64,000 bases of DNA. Source: Malus domestica. Its lineage: Eukaryota > Streptophyta > Magnoliopsida > Rosales > Rosaceae. Location of the stretch: positions 9,684,501 through 9,748,500 of the forward strand of contig NC_091669.1 of NCBI RefSeq assembly GCF_042453785.1. The letters are read 5' to 3'. Below are positions 25,101 to 44,144 of this stretch, piece after piece (within the stretch, counting starts at the first letter, position 1; each line of letters opens with the position of its first letter). Made by a program: the position numbers and the translations under genes. The notes under the pieces were generated by a model. That model searched no databases. It saw nothing but the letters and a program-made list of their open reading frames with translations, and was not told where the DNA came from.

Positions 25101-26770
25101 TAGAAATTTTCAGTGTCTGTTTACCACAACCACAAAATCCATTTCAGTAAACAACAAAAGCTATAAGATGTTTGAGCCATTAAGAGAATTAATTTTTGAA
25201 ATACATAAAATCATATGCACTGGGCCACTGGCAGAACTTTTTGGTTCAACAGCTTACAACAATGCAACCACCCTCAGAACAACAACTAAAACGTCCATCA
25301 TCAAATCTACTAATGTAAAATACAGAATGTATGAGATCAAACCACACCGGCAACAGTTCTATCAAAATCTTGATTGCAAGAGACATTCTTACATTGTTTA
25401 ATTGATTCTGGGTCTGGATTTGGCCATCACCAGAATCACCAGCAGCTGAATTATGATTTCCGTTAGATGAGGTATCGTAAGCAATCTGATGAAGATAACC
25501 GCCATTTGACTCACTCAACTTGATACGAGAAACAGATTCTACCTCAGTAGACAAGTCATTGGTGCTGAAATTACCCATTTCAGTAGTTCTACCATTTCTC
25601 ATGTGGCCAATCCCATTTTCATCTGATGCAGACACCTCACCCCTATTCGGTGGCATTGAAGTGGCTAGGACGGAAACTGGGTCAGCATGCATATCCTTGC
25701 TGCCCGCTGCAAGAAGTGCATCTAATATTGGAGATAATCTACCATAATCATACTTATGTGGATTTTCTTCTATGATACTCATGTCATTTGAATCTTCCCC
25801 ACTTCTGACCTTATCAGCAGGGACAGAAGACTGAAGGGTAACCATCTTCGGTTTTGTTAAAGACATGAGGCTTCCAGAATCAGTAACATTGGTATTATGG
25901 TTTGGTGTCTTCTCTTCAAAGGCAAGGCGAACTGCCGTTGGGGTCTTGAGATCTCCTCCGGAGTCTGACCTTGCAAGACTATGGTAATGCATTGAAAATG
26001 CTGTAGTATCCAATGTAGCTTCATGAATGTCATCTGAGGCCGCAGAATCAGATAACCGTCCTGGTCTAATGAAATTGGCCGATACAGGGCCAAAGAAAAT
26101 GTCTTCTACAAAAACAAACCATAAAATGTGGTATAATTTTCGACTAAGACATGAAATTTACACACTCAGCGAAATTACTACCTAACACAAACAACAAGAT
26201 AAGCTATGCAGTTACAAATTCAATTACCGGCATCCTTTTCGAGTTATTTAAAGTACAGTATAATGTAAGCAGGTAATATGAAGCACCAATTACATAAGCC
26301 ATTAAGTACTAACATCCTCTAAAGAATCTTCCTTTACTTTCCTAATTGTGTATTAATTACTAATTAATAAAAAAATAAGATAAAATTTATAGCTTACCAT
26401 CATTAGAGGTAGCAGAGCCCGGAACACTACTCCCAGGAGAGGGCGATCCAATTGGCCTGAAAAACGACTTTCTCCCGTCGTCGTTTTCGTCATCGTTATC
26501 GGAATCCCTAAAATCGTCGCTGTCACCGCCCAAGTCCCTAAAAAACCCTATCACCGGGTTCTCGGCATGTTCGAAGTCTTTTTGAGAGCTGGATTGGGGC
26601 TTGGGGTCCGGAGGTGTGTCGTAGTCCTCGTCGCGGTTGAAGATGTGGACGGATGTGATCTCGGTGTCGGCGAAGCTCACGCGGCGGGAGCGCTTCTCCT
26701 TGATTCTTAGGGCTATTGTTTCCGGTTCGGTCTCGGAGTTGCAGGGCTCATCGGGGGCGTTGGAGGCCAT
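19155..26770 (-). CDS. KNL1: KNL1/SPC105 kinetochore scaffold protein (Spc7 family), 16 exons
   Basis: Outer-kinetochore scaffold of the KMN network that docks PP1 and checkpoint proteins (family knowledge). Exons: 26770-26398, 26105-25393, 24540-23479, 23206-22487, 22373-22302, 22167-22087, 21947-21916, 21815-21728, 21625-21473, 20870-20679, 20601-20522, 20419-20347, 20278-20171, 19998-19893, 19789-19702, 19329-19155. All join in frame at GT-AG sites to give about 1371 residues. Residues 30-33 are RVSF, the PP1-docking motif, and FFRPIGSPSPGSSV follows. Exon 4 (residues 717-956) carries a Ser-Pro repeat array around residues 735-836. Exons 6-9 look like a coiled coil. Exons 10-16 form the C-terminal Spc7/RWD-like region, with LARFEIVNLIQTTFQTP and an end in RIKRLCKCISNVV. 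No MELT motifs are evident. The tandem duplication starts inside exon 13. Confidence 0.9.
22720..23026 (-). repeat. 27-30 nt coding repeats in KNL1 exon 4
   Basis: Encodes about ten Ser-Pro units with period near 9 residues, such as KELTRSP, KEPIRSP, RDPIQSP, KEPIHSP and KESTLSP. On the plus strand the unit appears as GGACTTCGA..TTGG or TAGCTCTTTC blocks. The strongest part is about 22870-23060. The pseudogene copy keeps the same array near 39945-40145. Confidence 0.75.
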
Positions 26771-28570
26771 CGGAAATGGTGGAATGGGAGAGGGAGAGTG
26801 GGGAAATTAGGGTTTGCAGTTTGAATTTGGACGGAGTAGTGCGCTGTGTGTCAGTCAGTCACTGTGGGACTGTGGAGCGGGAGAGAGAGAGAGAATGGAG
26901 GGAAAATTATTTTAATGGTTTAAAAATGGGGTAATTTAACGAAAACGGGTTACTTTAATGAAAAATTATTTTTTTAAAATAAAAAATTAATTTTAGTACT
27001 ATTAATTTTATCTTTTATTTTATTTTTATAGTTAAAATTTAAAATTTTCAAATCATTTTTATTTTTATTTTAAAAATATTTTATTTATTTACTATGAGTC
27101 GTTTGACTCATTTTTTTTTTTTTGAATTTTCACTGTTCTAGTTTTTGTATAATTGCAATTTTGTCCCTCGAAAGCTTTTTGTTTTAATTTGTCTTGATTT
27201 AGCGGTAATTCTTTCTTCCAAATTTCCAACGATAGAAAGAATCTCATGTTCATAATTAGTTTACATAATTTTCCACTTGCAAGTGTGCGGTTTTAATTTT
27301 GACTCATATAGATAATGAATTTAATATCTAATTATTATTTCTAATCCATTATGAAACTTGAGTTAAATTCTTCTAAAACTCAATTTTGCACCATACAATT
27401 AAACCAGGCTCTACAAAAATGATGACTTATAAGTTGGACTAAGTGAGTGGTAGTACACATCAACATATGATCGAGTCACTAGATACTAATAAATAAGTAA
27501 GAGCCACCTCAATAGAAAGAAATGATTACCATCAAACTATGTGTTCTAAAAGTGAGTCAACGACATAAGTTTCGTGCTATGTAAATGGGATGGTATGTAA
27601 GATCAGTCATATATCATGCTCAAGATGGAATTACATAATTTACTATCACACAAGATGGAATTACCAACAATCCAGTTGAACTAACAAAATCCCATATGAA
27701 ATTACCAACAATTCGAAGCTCGAACACTCACCTTCCATGTCGAGACTAGATATTTTATTGAGGTCGTTCAAGATCGTGAGGCCATACTACAAGACCTTGG
27801 AGCTGTGGACCTTGAGCTTTTGGACCAAGCAAAGCTATCCCAGACCCCTCCTCCATTATCGACCTAGTTTTTGAATGTGCGATCTGACCTGCCAACGAAC
27901 CATCCAGCACAGAGGAAATTTTTCTTTAGGATTTCAATTGAGAAAGAAAGATATCGCATGGAGAGAGGAAGATTAAGAAAGAAAATGTGAAATGGGTTGG
28001 AGCGGCGGAAAGGATGAGAATGGGAAAGAAAAAGAGCCATGTGAGAGAAAGAGAGTTTGGGAGATGCTTCTAGAAAAATGTGGACTGATTTTAATTATGA
28101 TAATAAAACATAAAAAGATAGAGATTTTAAATAATAAACTAGTTTAATTTTTTTTTATAAAATAACCATTAGTGTTGGAGATGCTTATGATAAAGAGTAA
28201 TAGTTGTATAGTAAATAGATATTATAAATGTAGGATTATGATTTTTTGTTAAACGTTAGATTATATATTTAAGATAAAGTTTATAAATATTTTTCTTTTA
28301 AAAATAAAGTATATTTAGTAATTCACCTTTATTTGTTAAGAAAATTAAATTAATGGCACATCTAGTATTATACCATTTTTGGTCATTTCACACCGTTACA
28401 ATTGTTTTACATAAAAGTTTACCAAACACTATAATACTGCATTTTTTTTTCCAAAAGCATTTTTGCAAAAAAGTTTACCAAACACTCTGCTGTTTTATTT
28501 CACAGTTGCTTATTCTCATAGCACAGCAGAAGCAGTTTTTTTTTCAAAGCACAGCAATACCAAACCAGCC
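26771..28570. other. KNL1 5' flank and intergenic, no gene seen
   Basis: Contains a (GA)n tract near 26880-26893 and a MITE at 26928-27068. Homology to copy 2 continues to CATGCTC at about 27620. Sequence from there to 28570 has no counterpart in copy 2, where LINE/LTR material lies instead. The stretch at 28340-28570 (repeated AAAGTTTACCAAACACT and ACCAAACCAGCCC) looks like a MITE-type insert that replaced the upstream part of the CAD fragment. Confidence 0.5.
26928..27068. mobile_element. MITE family X, copy in duplication copy 1 (9-bp TSD)
   Basis: Flanked by TTTAAAAAT at 26919-26927 and 27069-27077. The matching site in copy 2 (about 43462-43475) has a single TTTAAAAAT and no insert. Interior AACGAAAA, TTTTAGTACTATTAATTT and TAAAATTTTCAAA match the inserts at 37683-37835 and 56662-56813. 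The 9-bp duplication suggests a Mutator-like source. Confidence 0.75.
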
Positions 28571-28905
28571 CTTAGTGCCTTGGTACGTATATATGTTCAT
28601 CCATTAACTCACTATTTTATTTTATCATATGATTAGTTCTTAATTAACTATTGATTAATGTACAAATTACAGACATGAGATTGCCGAGGTTGGTCCGAAT
28701 AATGTTCTCGGATTCAAAGTTGGTGATCATGTCGGAGTTGGAACTCTTATTAATTCATGCAGAAGTTGTGATTATTGTAATGACGTTCTTTAAGTTTAAT
28801 GTGAAGGAGTTGTTTATACTTACAACCGTCTCGACATCGATGGTACCATGACGAAGGGTGGATTTTCCACTTACATCGTTGTCCATGAAATGTGTTGTGT
28901 CACCT
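28571..28905 (+). pseudogene. cinnamyl alcohol dehydrogenase-like fragment, copy 1
   Basis: Reads LVP at the exon end, then after an intron of about 95 bp (acceptor ACAG near 28672) [21 protein letters not shown] and [10 protein letters not shown], part of the medium-chain Zn-dehydrogenase fold including the structural-zinc cysteines. It then reads CEGVVYTYNRLDIDGTM and STYIVVHE. Two in-frame stops follow the CND motif (near 28790-28800). The same two stops occur in copy 2. The upstream exon present in copy 2 is replaced here by repeat sequence. Confidence 0.75.
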
Positions 28906-29445
28906 CACGAGAAGTTGTTTAATTTGATAGTTATACCAACTCATCGTGTTACTAATTAATCAGCATGTTGCAATGTTCCATATTTATTACTCTTTGTTAA
29001 TTAAAATGCTAGGTGGTGTAGTCTAAATGGGTAACAATTACAAAAAAAATTAGAAAATAGTTAGAGTTGGTCTTTGACTTTGTCCAGTGGAAGTTGGAGA
29101 GAGAAACTCATTTTTTCTGTTTAGAACTTCGGTGTGCCTTAGCCCTTAGGCGCACCTTGACCACGTTTAGGCAAGTTTAAGCCTTCTCCCATTGGGCAGA
29201 GGCATTTCCACCAACGCCCCACCTCCAAAGCCGGCTAGGAGCACCGCGAGCCGTGTTTTTTAAAACACTGATTCCGTTAAACAAAAATTCAAATGAGTAA
29301 TAACATTAGTAGTCATATATAAGTGATCAGTTGATCTTAATTTACATAGAAAATAACTTATTGTAAATCATTAGCTTAGTGCACAAGAAAGTGGAACAAA
29401 TTGAGGTGAAGTCAAATAAGCTGAAACAATTTGCCTACTTCTAGC
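28906..29445. other. intergenic, no gene; small repeat at about 29115-29260
   Basis: Both duplication copies share a repeat rich in AGGCGCACC/GGCTAGG motifs (29115-29260 and 52570-52710), so it predates the duplication. Nothing else seen. Confidence 0.45.
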
Positions 29446-35905
<6,460 letters not shown>

Positions 35906-36054
35906 TGACCCTTGTTTTCCTGCCTTTTGTGGAACACAAACTTTGGTTTTTATGGTTTTTTTTTCGGACTTCCAATAGATGTTGGAGAAAGAAGCTGGCC
36001 AACTTGAGATATGCAATGCCCGATGTGGTATGGTATTAGCCTAACTGGATAATG

Positions 36055-37216
36055 TAAATTTAAGAGAAGGAGAAGAAAGAATGCTATTTATACTTGATAG
36101 AGTGAATAAACAGTGCAGGAGAGAAGAACAGTTAATATAGGAAGAGATAATGCATATTTGACCTAGGGTTAGGTGTTGATACATTTAAACGATATAAATT
36201 AAAATAAAACAAAAATAAACAGTTAGAGAAAGTGGTGCTTGATAAGGTAATAGTGGGGATTAGGATTAGAGTATTAAATAATTAAATCTTATTGACAATA
36301 GGGGCGGTTGTTTCCCCTACTAGTTATTAAAATTAATAGCTGGAAATTATTCCCATATTAAGGGTTGATTTAAACGCCCCTAATAGAACTAATAGGGGCA
36401 AATAATAATTCTGCATCTAATAGAGGCGAATTCTTCCATTTGCCCCTAGTTGATCGCATCTAATAATCACTTTTCTTGTAGTGGCACTACAAAACTTAGA
36501 ACAAGTAGAGGCTAAAACATTTGCATCTATTAGTTAAAAATAAGGGCAAAAAATGAAGATTTCTGCACCTAATAGTAAGGAGGGGTGGATATTAAATTTG
36601 CACCTAAAAAAGGCGTTGCTATTAATAAATAGAGACAAAAGGGTACATATTTCTGCCCCTAATAGTTATTATGCCATGTAGGCAAGTGTGACATGGAAAA
36701 AACATTAGGTGCGGATGTTGAAAGTTTTAGGGGTGATTATTAAGGCCCCTACTTTAATATTTGTATTTAATTGAGTTTTTATGTCATATTGCATTTTGGA
36801 AATTGTTTTAATTGAGAAACGATTTCCATTCCACCATTAATATTATTTGATACGTATTCTCACATTTTCAAAGTCTAAGTATATTTATAATTCTTTTTAG
36901 TTCTTCAAAAATTATTATTCAAAACTAATATCATCACCAACCCAACCCGGATGAAGAAACAAGAACCATTGCCAACAAATTAATATTTAAGTTACATTCT
37001 TCAACTGATTAGATACAAATGTTACATGATAGGAGTGCGATGAATACATACAAATCCACCCCAGTACATAAGGTTCTCTAAAAGTTCTCTCCAAATCTAA
37101 ATCTAATCAAAGACTTAATCCCTTGATTCAAACACATAACATGATTAAAAGTCTGTCTTCAATCTCCCCTTGATGCATATGAAAAGTATGTGTTCCATCT
37201 CCCCTTTAATCAAAGA
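36055..37216. mobile_element. about 1.2 kb insertion absent from copy 2, with CACTA-like termini
   Basis: Flanked by an imperfect direct repeat of the subtilase 5' flank (35990-36054 and 37217-37300; core GAGATATGCAATGC ... CCTAACTGGATAATGTAAAT), whereas copy 2 has this once. At the centre, TTTTCTTGTAGTG (36471-36483) is followed after one base by CACTACAAAAC (36485-36495), a CACTA-type right end next to a left end. Subterminal motifs such as GCCCCTAATAG and GCATCTAATAG recur on both sides. No transposase is visible. 36055-36300 includes a TATA-like CTATTTATAC. Confidence 0.55.
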
Positions 37217-37578
37217 AGCCGGCCAATTTGAGATATGCAATGCGGTTGGTGGATGTCGTATACGACGTATAGTATTAAGCCTAACTGGATAATGTAAATT
37301 TAATATGTATCTAGATATATTGAGTAAAATGAGGAGTTGTCATATTTCAAAGAAGGGCACAAGGTCAATGATTCCATATACACCTTAACGGCCAAATCAT
37401 TACACGGTTATTTGTAGGCATGAGTGCCTGACTGATATGTCATAAATTTGTAATATAATATTTAAAATTAGACAAGCATATTATGACATAATTACTAATT
37501 TATAATACTATGTGCTCTGTTGACCGTCAAAGCAGAAGCTTCTGCAATATATATTTGGAGGGTCAAAGCAGAAGCTTC

Positions 37579-40500
37579 CATCTTAAATCAGAACTTTTCT
37601 TGGTGGCCTCAGCATTTAGCACAAAACCAAATGCAACCTGAACATCCATGTTTGGGAATTCCTGATGTCTGAAAAAATTTAAGAAAAACTAATGAAAATG
37701 GTTTGAAAACTTTGAGTTTTAACGATAAGAACGAAATAAATGGTAAAGTGAATAGTACCAGGATTGACTTTCTAGTGTAAAAATGTGATTTTTCGTTAAA
37801 GTGAATAGTACCGAGAATTTTTCGTTAAAGTTCACAAAAATTTAAGCATTTAGAAAAGAAATAACAAAATAAACAACTTATTGACTTTAGTACCTTTGAG
37901 ATTTTTATATAATTGAAACCGTGTGAGATGACTATGTTTGACACTGGGCCCACAGTACCCGTAAACCTGTGTCTCATCAACATGAAATCACATGTCATGC
38001 TTGAATTTGGCAATAAGAAAGAAAATACATGACTCAGCCAAAAGAACAGCCAAAGAGAAGAAGAAAAAACCTCTGCAAGACGTAACCATGATAACTGAGA
38101 AGAATTTTGTAATGGCCATTCTTAATCTCAAAATGATCAACTTTCCGTAGCTGTTGAAATCACAGGTCTCTTAGTGACAATAGACATTTTGTTTCGTGTC
38201 TGAAAAGTCAAATCATGAATAGAAATAACCTGCAAATCATGACAAATAATCCTGCAACATGTTCTTGTCTTGAGATGATGTTGAACTAAAGATATAGTAT
38301 CAGCGCAACCTGGTTCTCCTTTCAACTTGCGTGAAAGTAATTGCTTAAGCTTTTTACATCTCTGTCCAAAGCTTTAAGCTCCTGCCTCATTGTGCTTACA
38401 TTATCACAGGAAGCCTGGCAATAAAAAGGAATATATAAACAAAAATCATAACCTGAAACTGGGTTATCTTCACATAATTATTTTTTGTAATATCTATGAG
38501 CTGAACTGGTTGTTTGAGAAAGGCAAAGGAAGAAGAACTGTTTTCTTATGCTGTATTCATCTTATATAATCTTCTGGGGCGTTTATAACAGAAACCTGAT
38601 TAATATATTCCCAATAGAGTAGGGTCTGCCTAGTAAATAAAATCGCATTTCTATCGCAAATACAAAATCTCATGCATTTAAAAATAAATAAATAAAGAAT
38701 CATCAACATGAGTCTCCCATTCACTAGGTTCAGACTGACAACGGATGTAATTTAATTTCAGCATCTGAGACTTCTGAATTGCAGAGCTTAAGAGCTGTAC
38801 TCTACTCTGCAGGCAAGTATAAGTCCAGGTGACAAACTGTATGCATATCCGGAGATGAAAAACATAAGAGAGCCAACCTTAATTATATTTTTTTTTTAAA
38901 TACAAACCTGTCATTTATCACGCTTCACTTGCATTAAATGCAATTTTGCCTTTTCATACACTATTTTATAAAGCAGCAGTCTTGCTTCAGCTACTCTGCA
39001 AAGGTTAATGTCAATGCTTATCAAGCTAAACCACATTCTTGGACACGTAAGAATCTAAACTACATAATCATAACAGGCATGATGAAAGACACCACCTTTT
39101 ATGCCCAACATTGAGGCAGTCGAACTTCTGTACACATTAAATACCAGTGTTAGCATAAAAATTGATAGTGTAGATGCTCTATAGATTTAAAGAATGCAAT
39201 GTGGTCCGACTATACGATGTAAACATGTCCGTAACAGACCCTGATCGATCATTTAATTCAGCATATGTGAGACTGGACTTCAATAGGTGGACCAGCATAT
39301 CTTCCAGCACACCAATCTACTTGATCATGATATAACAGCAATGTGAACCAACATGATACAGATAACAAACTTAAGCATAAGATGGATAATTCTATCACCC
39401 AGATTAGATTTTTCTTGGGAGAAAGTAATAATAAAAGAAAGGGATATACCGCTCTTAAATTTAGTTTGCTTGCCAATCGAGATTCTGTATCTCCTGAGAA
39501 TTTTACTAAAATCTGCAAGAAGGAAATCTGAAGAAAATAGCATATCTGCCAGAGAACCTGGCTATTCAAGTGGACTAAAACAAAACAGGAAATAGTACAC
39601 ACATCAGTCCAGCACTGCCATGTTGTATCACCCCCACACTTCTGTCTGTCATCGTAACCTTTATTTGACTGATGCAGCATGAACTCTGGATTGCAGTTCT
39701 CAATTCTGGGAACTTTTGGACTTTTCTGGATTCTGGGGATCGTATTTGTACAGTATCCATCCTCAGAAATTATTCCGAGGTTTTGTCGTTTCTGTCCGAC
39801 AGAATTCTCTGAATCTTTCCCTGTAAACGGATTTTGTGAAATATGCAGTCCCTAATAACAACCATCACTAGGATGACTATTTGAATTGCACATTCTCAGT
39901 GTCTGCTGCACAACATAAATCCAGTCTGGAGGGGCTATTTGTTGACTCTTTTCTTGAGGGAATCCGAATCATATCTTTTATGAAGGGACTACGAATTGGC
40001 TCTTTCACAGTAGGACTTCGAATTGGGTCTCTCACGATAGGACTTCGAGTTAGCTCTTTCACAAAGGGACTTCGAATTGGTTCTTTTCCAGGACTCTGAG
40101 TAAGTTCTTTTCTGGGAGGACTCAGAGTTGATTCTTTCCTGCAGGGACTCTGACTTGGCGCTTTCCTGAGGGAACTCTGAATTGCCTTTCTCCCGGTAGA
40201 GTTGAGAGTTGGATTCTCCTGGGGTGGACTCTGAATTGGCCCTTTCATGGAGGGGTTCTCAGCTGACTCTTTACTGGAAGGGCTCTGCATTGACCATTTC
40301 CAGAACAAAATGTCAAATCCCTAAGCAACAACAGAACAAGTAATGATATTTCTAAATAGAACAGCCTAGTATTTAACGGCAGCCAACTAATGGATGTGAA
40401 ACCGTATATAAAGATGTTTTCAAATTTGAGCAAACATTAGCCCAACACCCAGCCAACTGTGTTTAAAAAGGGCATGGAATGCACAAGCGAAGCAAAGTTG

Positions 40501-43316
40501 TGTGGTATAAAATATAGGCCCAGCATCCATGTTCTTTTAAAAATTGAGCAAATACACGGAGACTGACATGAAGGTATGGTTCAGTTGTGCTGCTGCAGAT
40601 ATCTGGTTTAGAATGCATTGGTGCTGCTCCACCTTGAATGCTATTATCTGGGTTGTTCAGAATGACTGCACCTCTTGAAGGTGATTGGAAGTTCTTTTCA
40701 GATTCAATTTGCAGATGGGGAGGATTATCTTCTTGCTCACCTGCCAATAGGGAATCAGTCCCAGAAGAAATTAATGCTCCTTCTGTGGGAGTTTCTGACA
40801 TGAGATGCTGTGTCATTTTGCTTCCTGATAATGACAGCTGAGAGGGTGAAACCACTGCGTTTCTTCGTGTACCTTACGCATCCTTCAAAGGAGTGTATGT
40901 AAACATGCTATGCTGAGGCTCTTCAACTTTATCACGGTCTGTGGTCTCGTTAACCTGGCTCAACATACTGGTGTTTATTGAGTTCTCATTTCCATTGCTA
41001 TTCATGTTAAATAAGCTTTTCTGTCCTTCGTTGAGATCAGGCATAGCTGTTTGCTTCTCTAAACAAGCAGTAGGAGAATTGGAAAATTTGCATTGGAGAT
41101 CTCTGTCAATGTCAGCCATAACATTCTTTAAGGGAGAATTCACAGATGAGTAACTTGATAAACTACATTTTAATTTTTCCATTCCATCGTTGACGATAGA
41201 AGCACAGGGAGAAGGCTCAGGAAGCGTGAACCTAGAAATGCTTTTCTAAATTGATGAAACCCACTCATTATGTTTTGTGTGTTCCGCACTTAAAAAGGAA
41301 CCTGGTTGTTTTGAGGATGGAGTTTCGACTAGAATGCAAGTACAAATATTGCATCAATTATGCATACTAAACAGTTGGCAAGAATAGGACCAGTCATTAA
41401 CTGTCAAGCATAATAAAAGACTTTTTTTTTTATCTGGATCCAATGGAATAACGTCGAATTGTGTATTTCAGTATGGAACAAGTTGACTATGGATATGCAA
41501 CCACAAAATAATGTGTTAAAATTAAAAATGTACATAATGTAATAACTAGACTGCTAGACGAATATTTGTGGCAATGAGACTATCATAATAGTCTCCAACA
41601 AAGCCGTGGCCATTTACTCCAGGTGTTCGACCAAACTATCATGGTCGACCAGAAGACTGAAAACTAAAATTTCAGCTTCTGTTGTACAATCCAATATCCA
41701 AATATCCAAGTTCCTAATTTTCCACTGTCATTACCTTCATTCTCACATCCCATTTTATTAAAGAACCCAACCATAGAAAATTTCAGTGTCTGTTTACCAC
41801 AACCACAAAATCCATTTCAGTAAACAACAAAAGCTATAAGATGATTGAGCCATTAAGGGAATTAATTTTTGAAATACATAAAATCATATGCACTGGGCCA
41901 CTGGTAGAACTTTTTGGTTCAAGAGCTTACAACAATGCAACCACCCTCAGAACAACAACTAAAACGTCCATCATCAAATCTACTAAAGTAAAATACCGAA
42001 TGTATGAGATCAAACCACACCGGCAACAGTTCTATCAAAATCTTGATTGCAAGAGACATTCTTACATTGTTTAATTGATTCTGGGTCTGGATTTGGCCAT
42101 CACCAGAATCACCAGCAGCTGAATTATGATTTCCGTTAGATGAGGCATCGTAAGCAGTCTGATGAAGATAACCACCATTTGACTCACTCAACTTGATACA
42201 AGAAACAGATTCTACCTCAGTAGACAAGTCATTGGTGCCAAAATTGCCCATTTCAGTAGTTCTACCATTTCTCATGTGGCCAATCCCATTTTCATCTGAT
42301 GCAGATACCTCACCCCCATTCGGTGCCATTGAAGTGGCAGGGACGGCAACTGAGTCAGCATGCATATCCTTGCTGCCAGCTGCAAGAAGTGCATCTAATA
42401 TTGGAGATAATCTACCATAATCATACTTATGTGGATTTTCTTCTATGATACTCATGTCATTTGAATCTTCCCCACTTCTGACCTTATCAGCAGGGACAGA
42501 AGACTGAAGGGTAACCATCTTCGGTTTTGTTAAAGACATGAGGCTTCCAGAATCAGTAACATTGGTATTATGGGTTGGTGTCTTCTCTTCAAAGACAAGG
42601 CGAACCGCCGTTGGGGTCTTGAGATCTCCTCCGGAGTCTGACCTTGCAAGACTATGGTAATGCATTGAAAATTGTCTTTTGCAAAAACAAACCATAAAAT
42701 GCGGTATAATTTTCGACTAAGACATGAAATTTACACACTCAGCGAAATTACTACCTAACACAAACAACAAGATAAGCTATGCAGTTACAAATTCAATTAC
42801 CGGCATCCTTTTCGAGTAATTTAAAGTACAGTAATATAAAGCACCAATTACATAAGCCATTAAGTACTAACATCCTATAAAGAATCTTCCTTTACTTTCC
42901 TAATTGTGTATTAATTACTAATTAATCAAAAATAAGATAAAATTTATAGCTTACCGTCATTAGAGGTAGCAGAGCACGGAACACTACTCCCAGGAGAGGG
43001 CGATCCAATTGGCCTGAAAAACGACTTTCTCCCGTCGTCGTTTTCGTCATCGTCATCGGAATCCCTAAAATCGTCGCTGTCACCGCCCAAGTCCCTAAAA
43101 AACCCTATCACCGGGTTCTCGGCCTGTTCGAAGTCTTTTTGAGAGCTGGCTTGGGCTTGGGGTCGGGAGGTATGTCGTAGTCCTCGTCGCTGTTGAAGAT
43201 GTGGACGGAGGTGATCTCTGTGCTCACGCGGCGGGAGAGCTTCCCCTTGATTCTTAGGGCTATTGTTCCGGTTCGGTCTCGGAGTTGCAGGGCTCATCTG
43301 GGGCGTTGGAGGCCAT
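37579..43316 (-). pseudogene. KNL1: KNL1/SPC105 pseudogene (truncated tandem copy)
   Basis: Partial copy of the gene at 19155-26770. It lacks exons 14-16 and the end of exon 13, hence the C-terminal RWD-like end. In exon 1 it has lost one base near codon 17 and carries a 9-bp deletion changing RRVSFADTEI to RRVSTEI, which destroys the PP1-docking Phe. A compensating shift near 43150 restores the frame at QKDFEQAENPV. The 5' part of exon 2 and of exon 3 is deleted. Exon 6 is internally deleted, the 3' part of exon 9 is missing, and exon 10 has lost several bases near 38330. The Ser-Pro repeat array survives (39945-40145). It is not expected to make a working protein. Confidence 0.9.
37683..37835. 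mobile_element. MITE family X, copy in KNL1 pseudogene (10-bp TSD)
   Basis: AAAAATTTAA at 37673-37682 and 37836-37845. Copy 1 (near 20288-20298) has one AAAAATTTAA and no insert. In reverse orientation to the other two family X copies: GAACTTTAACGAAAAATTC is at its right edge on the minus strand. Confidence 0.75.
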
Positions 43317-44144
43317 CGGAAATGGAGGAATCGGAGAGGGAGATTGGGAAAATTAGGGTTTGCAGTTTGAATTTGGTCGGAGTAGTGCGCTGTGTGTGTC
43401 AGTCCCTGTAGGACAGTGGAGCGGGAGAGAGAGAGAGAGGGAGTAGAGGGAAAATTATTTTAATGGTTTAAAAATGTTTTATTTATTTACGACGGGTCGT
43501 TTGATTCGTTTCTGTTTTGAATTTTCATTTTTCTAGTTTTTGAATAATTGCAATTTTGTCCCTCGAGCATTTTGTTTTAATTTGTCTTGATTTAGTGGTA
43601 ATTCTTTCTTCCAAATTTCCAACGATAGAAGGAATCTCATGTTCATAATTAGTCTACATAATTTAATGGCATAATTTTCCCCTTGCAAGTGTGCGGTTTT
43701 AACTTTGACTCATATAGATAGTGAATTCAATATCTAATTTTTATTACTGGCTTATTATGTGACTTGAATTAAATTCCTTCAAAATCCAACTTCACATCAC
43801 ACGACAAAACCAGGTTCTACAAAAATGATGACTTATAAGTTGGACTAAATGATTGATGTTTTATATCAGCATATGATCCAGTCACTAAATACTAATAAAT
43901 GAGTGAGAGCCGTCTCAATAAAAAGAAATGACTACCATCAAGGCTAGTGTTTTAAAATGAGTCAACGACATAAGTTTCGTGCATGTAAATGGGATGGCAT
44001 GTAAGATCAGTCATATGTCATGCTCGCCTTGCATCATCATCTTTACTTCCTCCCAAGCCGCTGCAAGTATATATGCAAGTAATGAGCTCAGAAAATGCAA
44101 ATAAGGGGGAGGATTGCCTGACTTATCAATGTGATTAGTGCGTA
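43317..44144. other. duplicated KNL1 5' flank, then unique sequence, no gene
   Basis: Matches copy 1 at 26771-27620, without the MITE, up to CATGCTC near 44021. From 44022 the sequence is unrelated to copy 1 and leads into the LINE. Confidence 0.6.
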
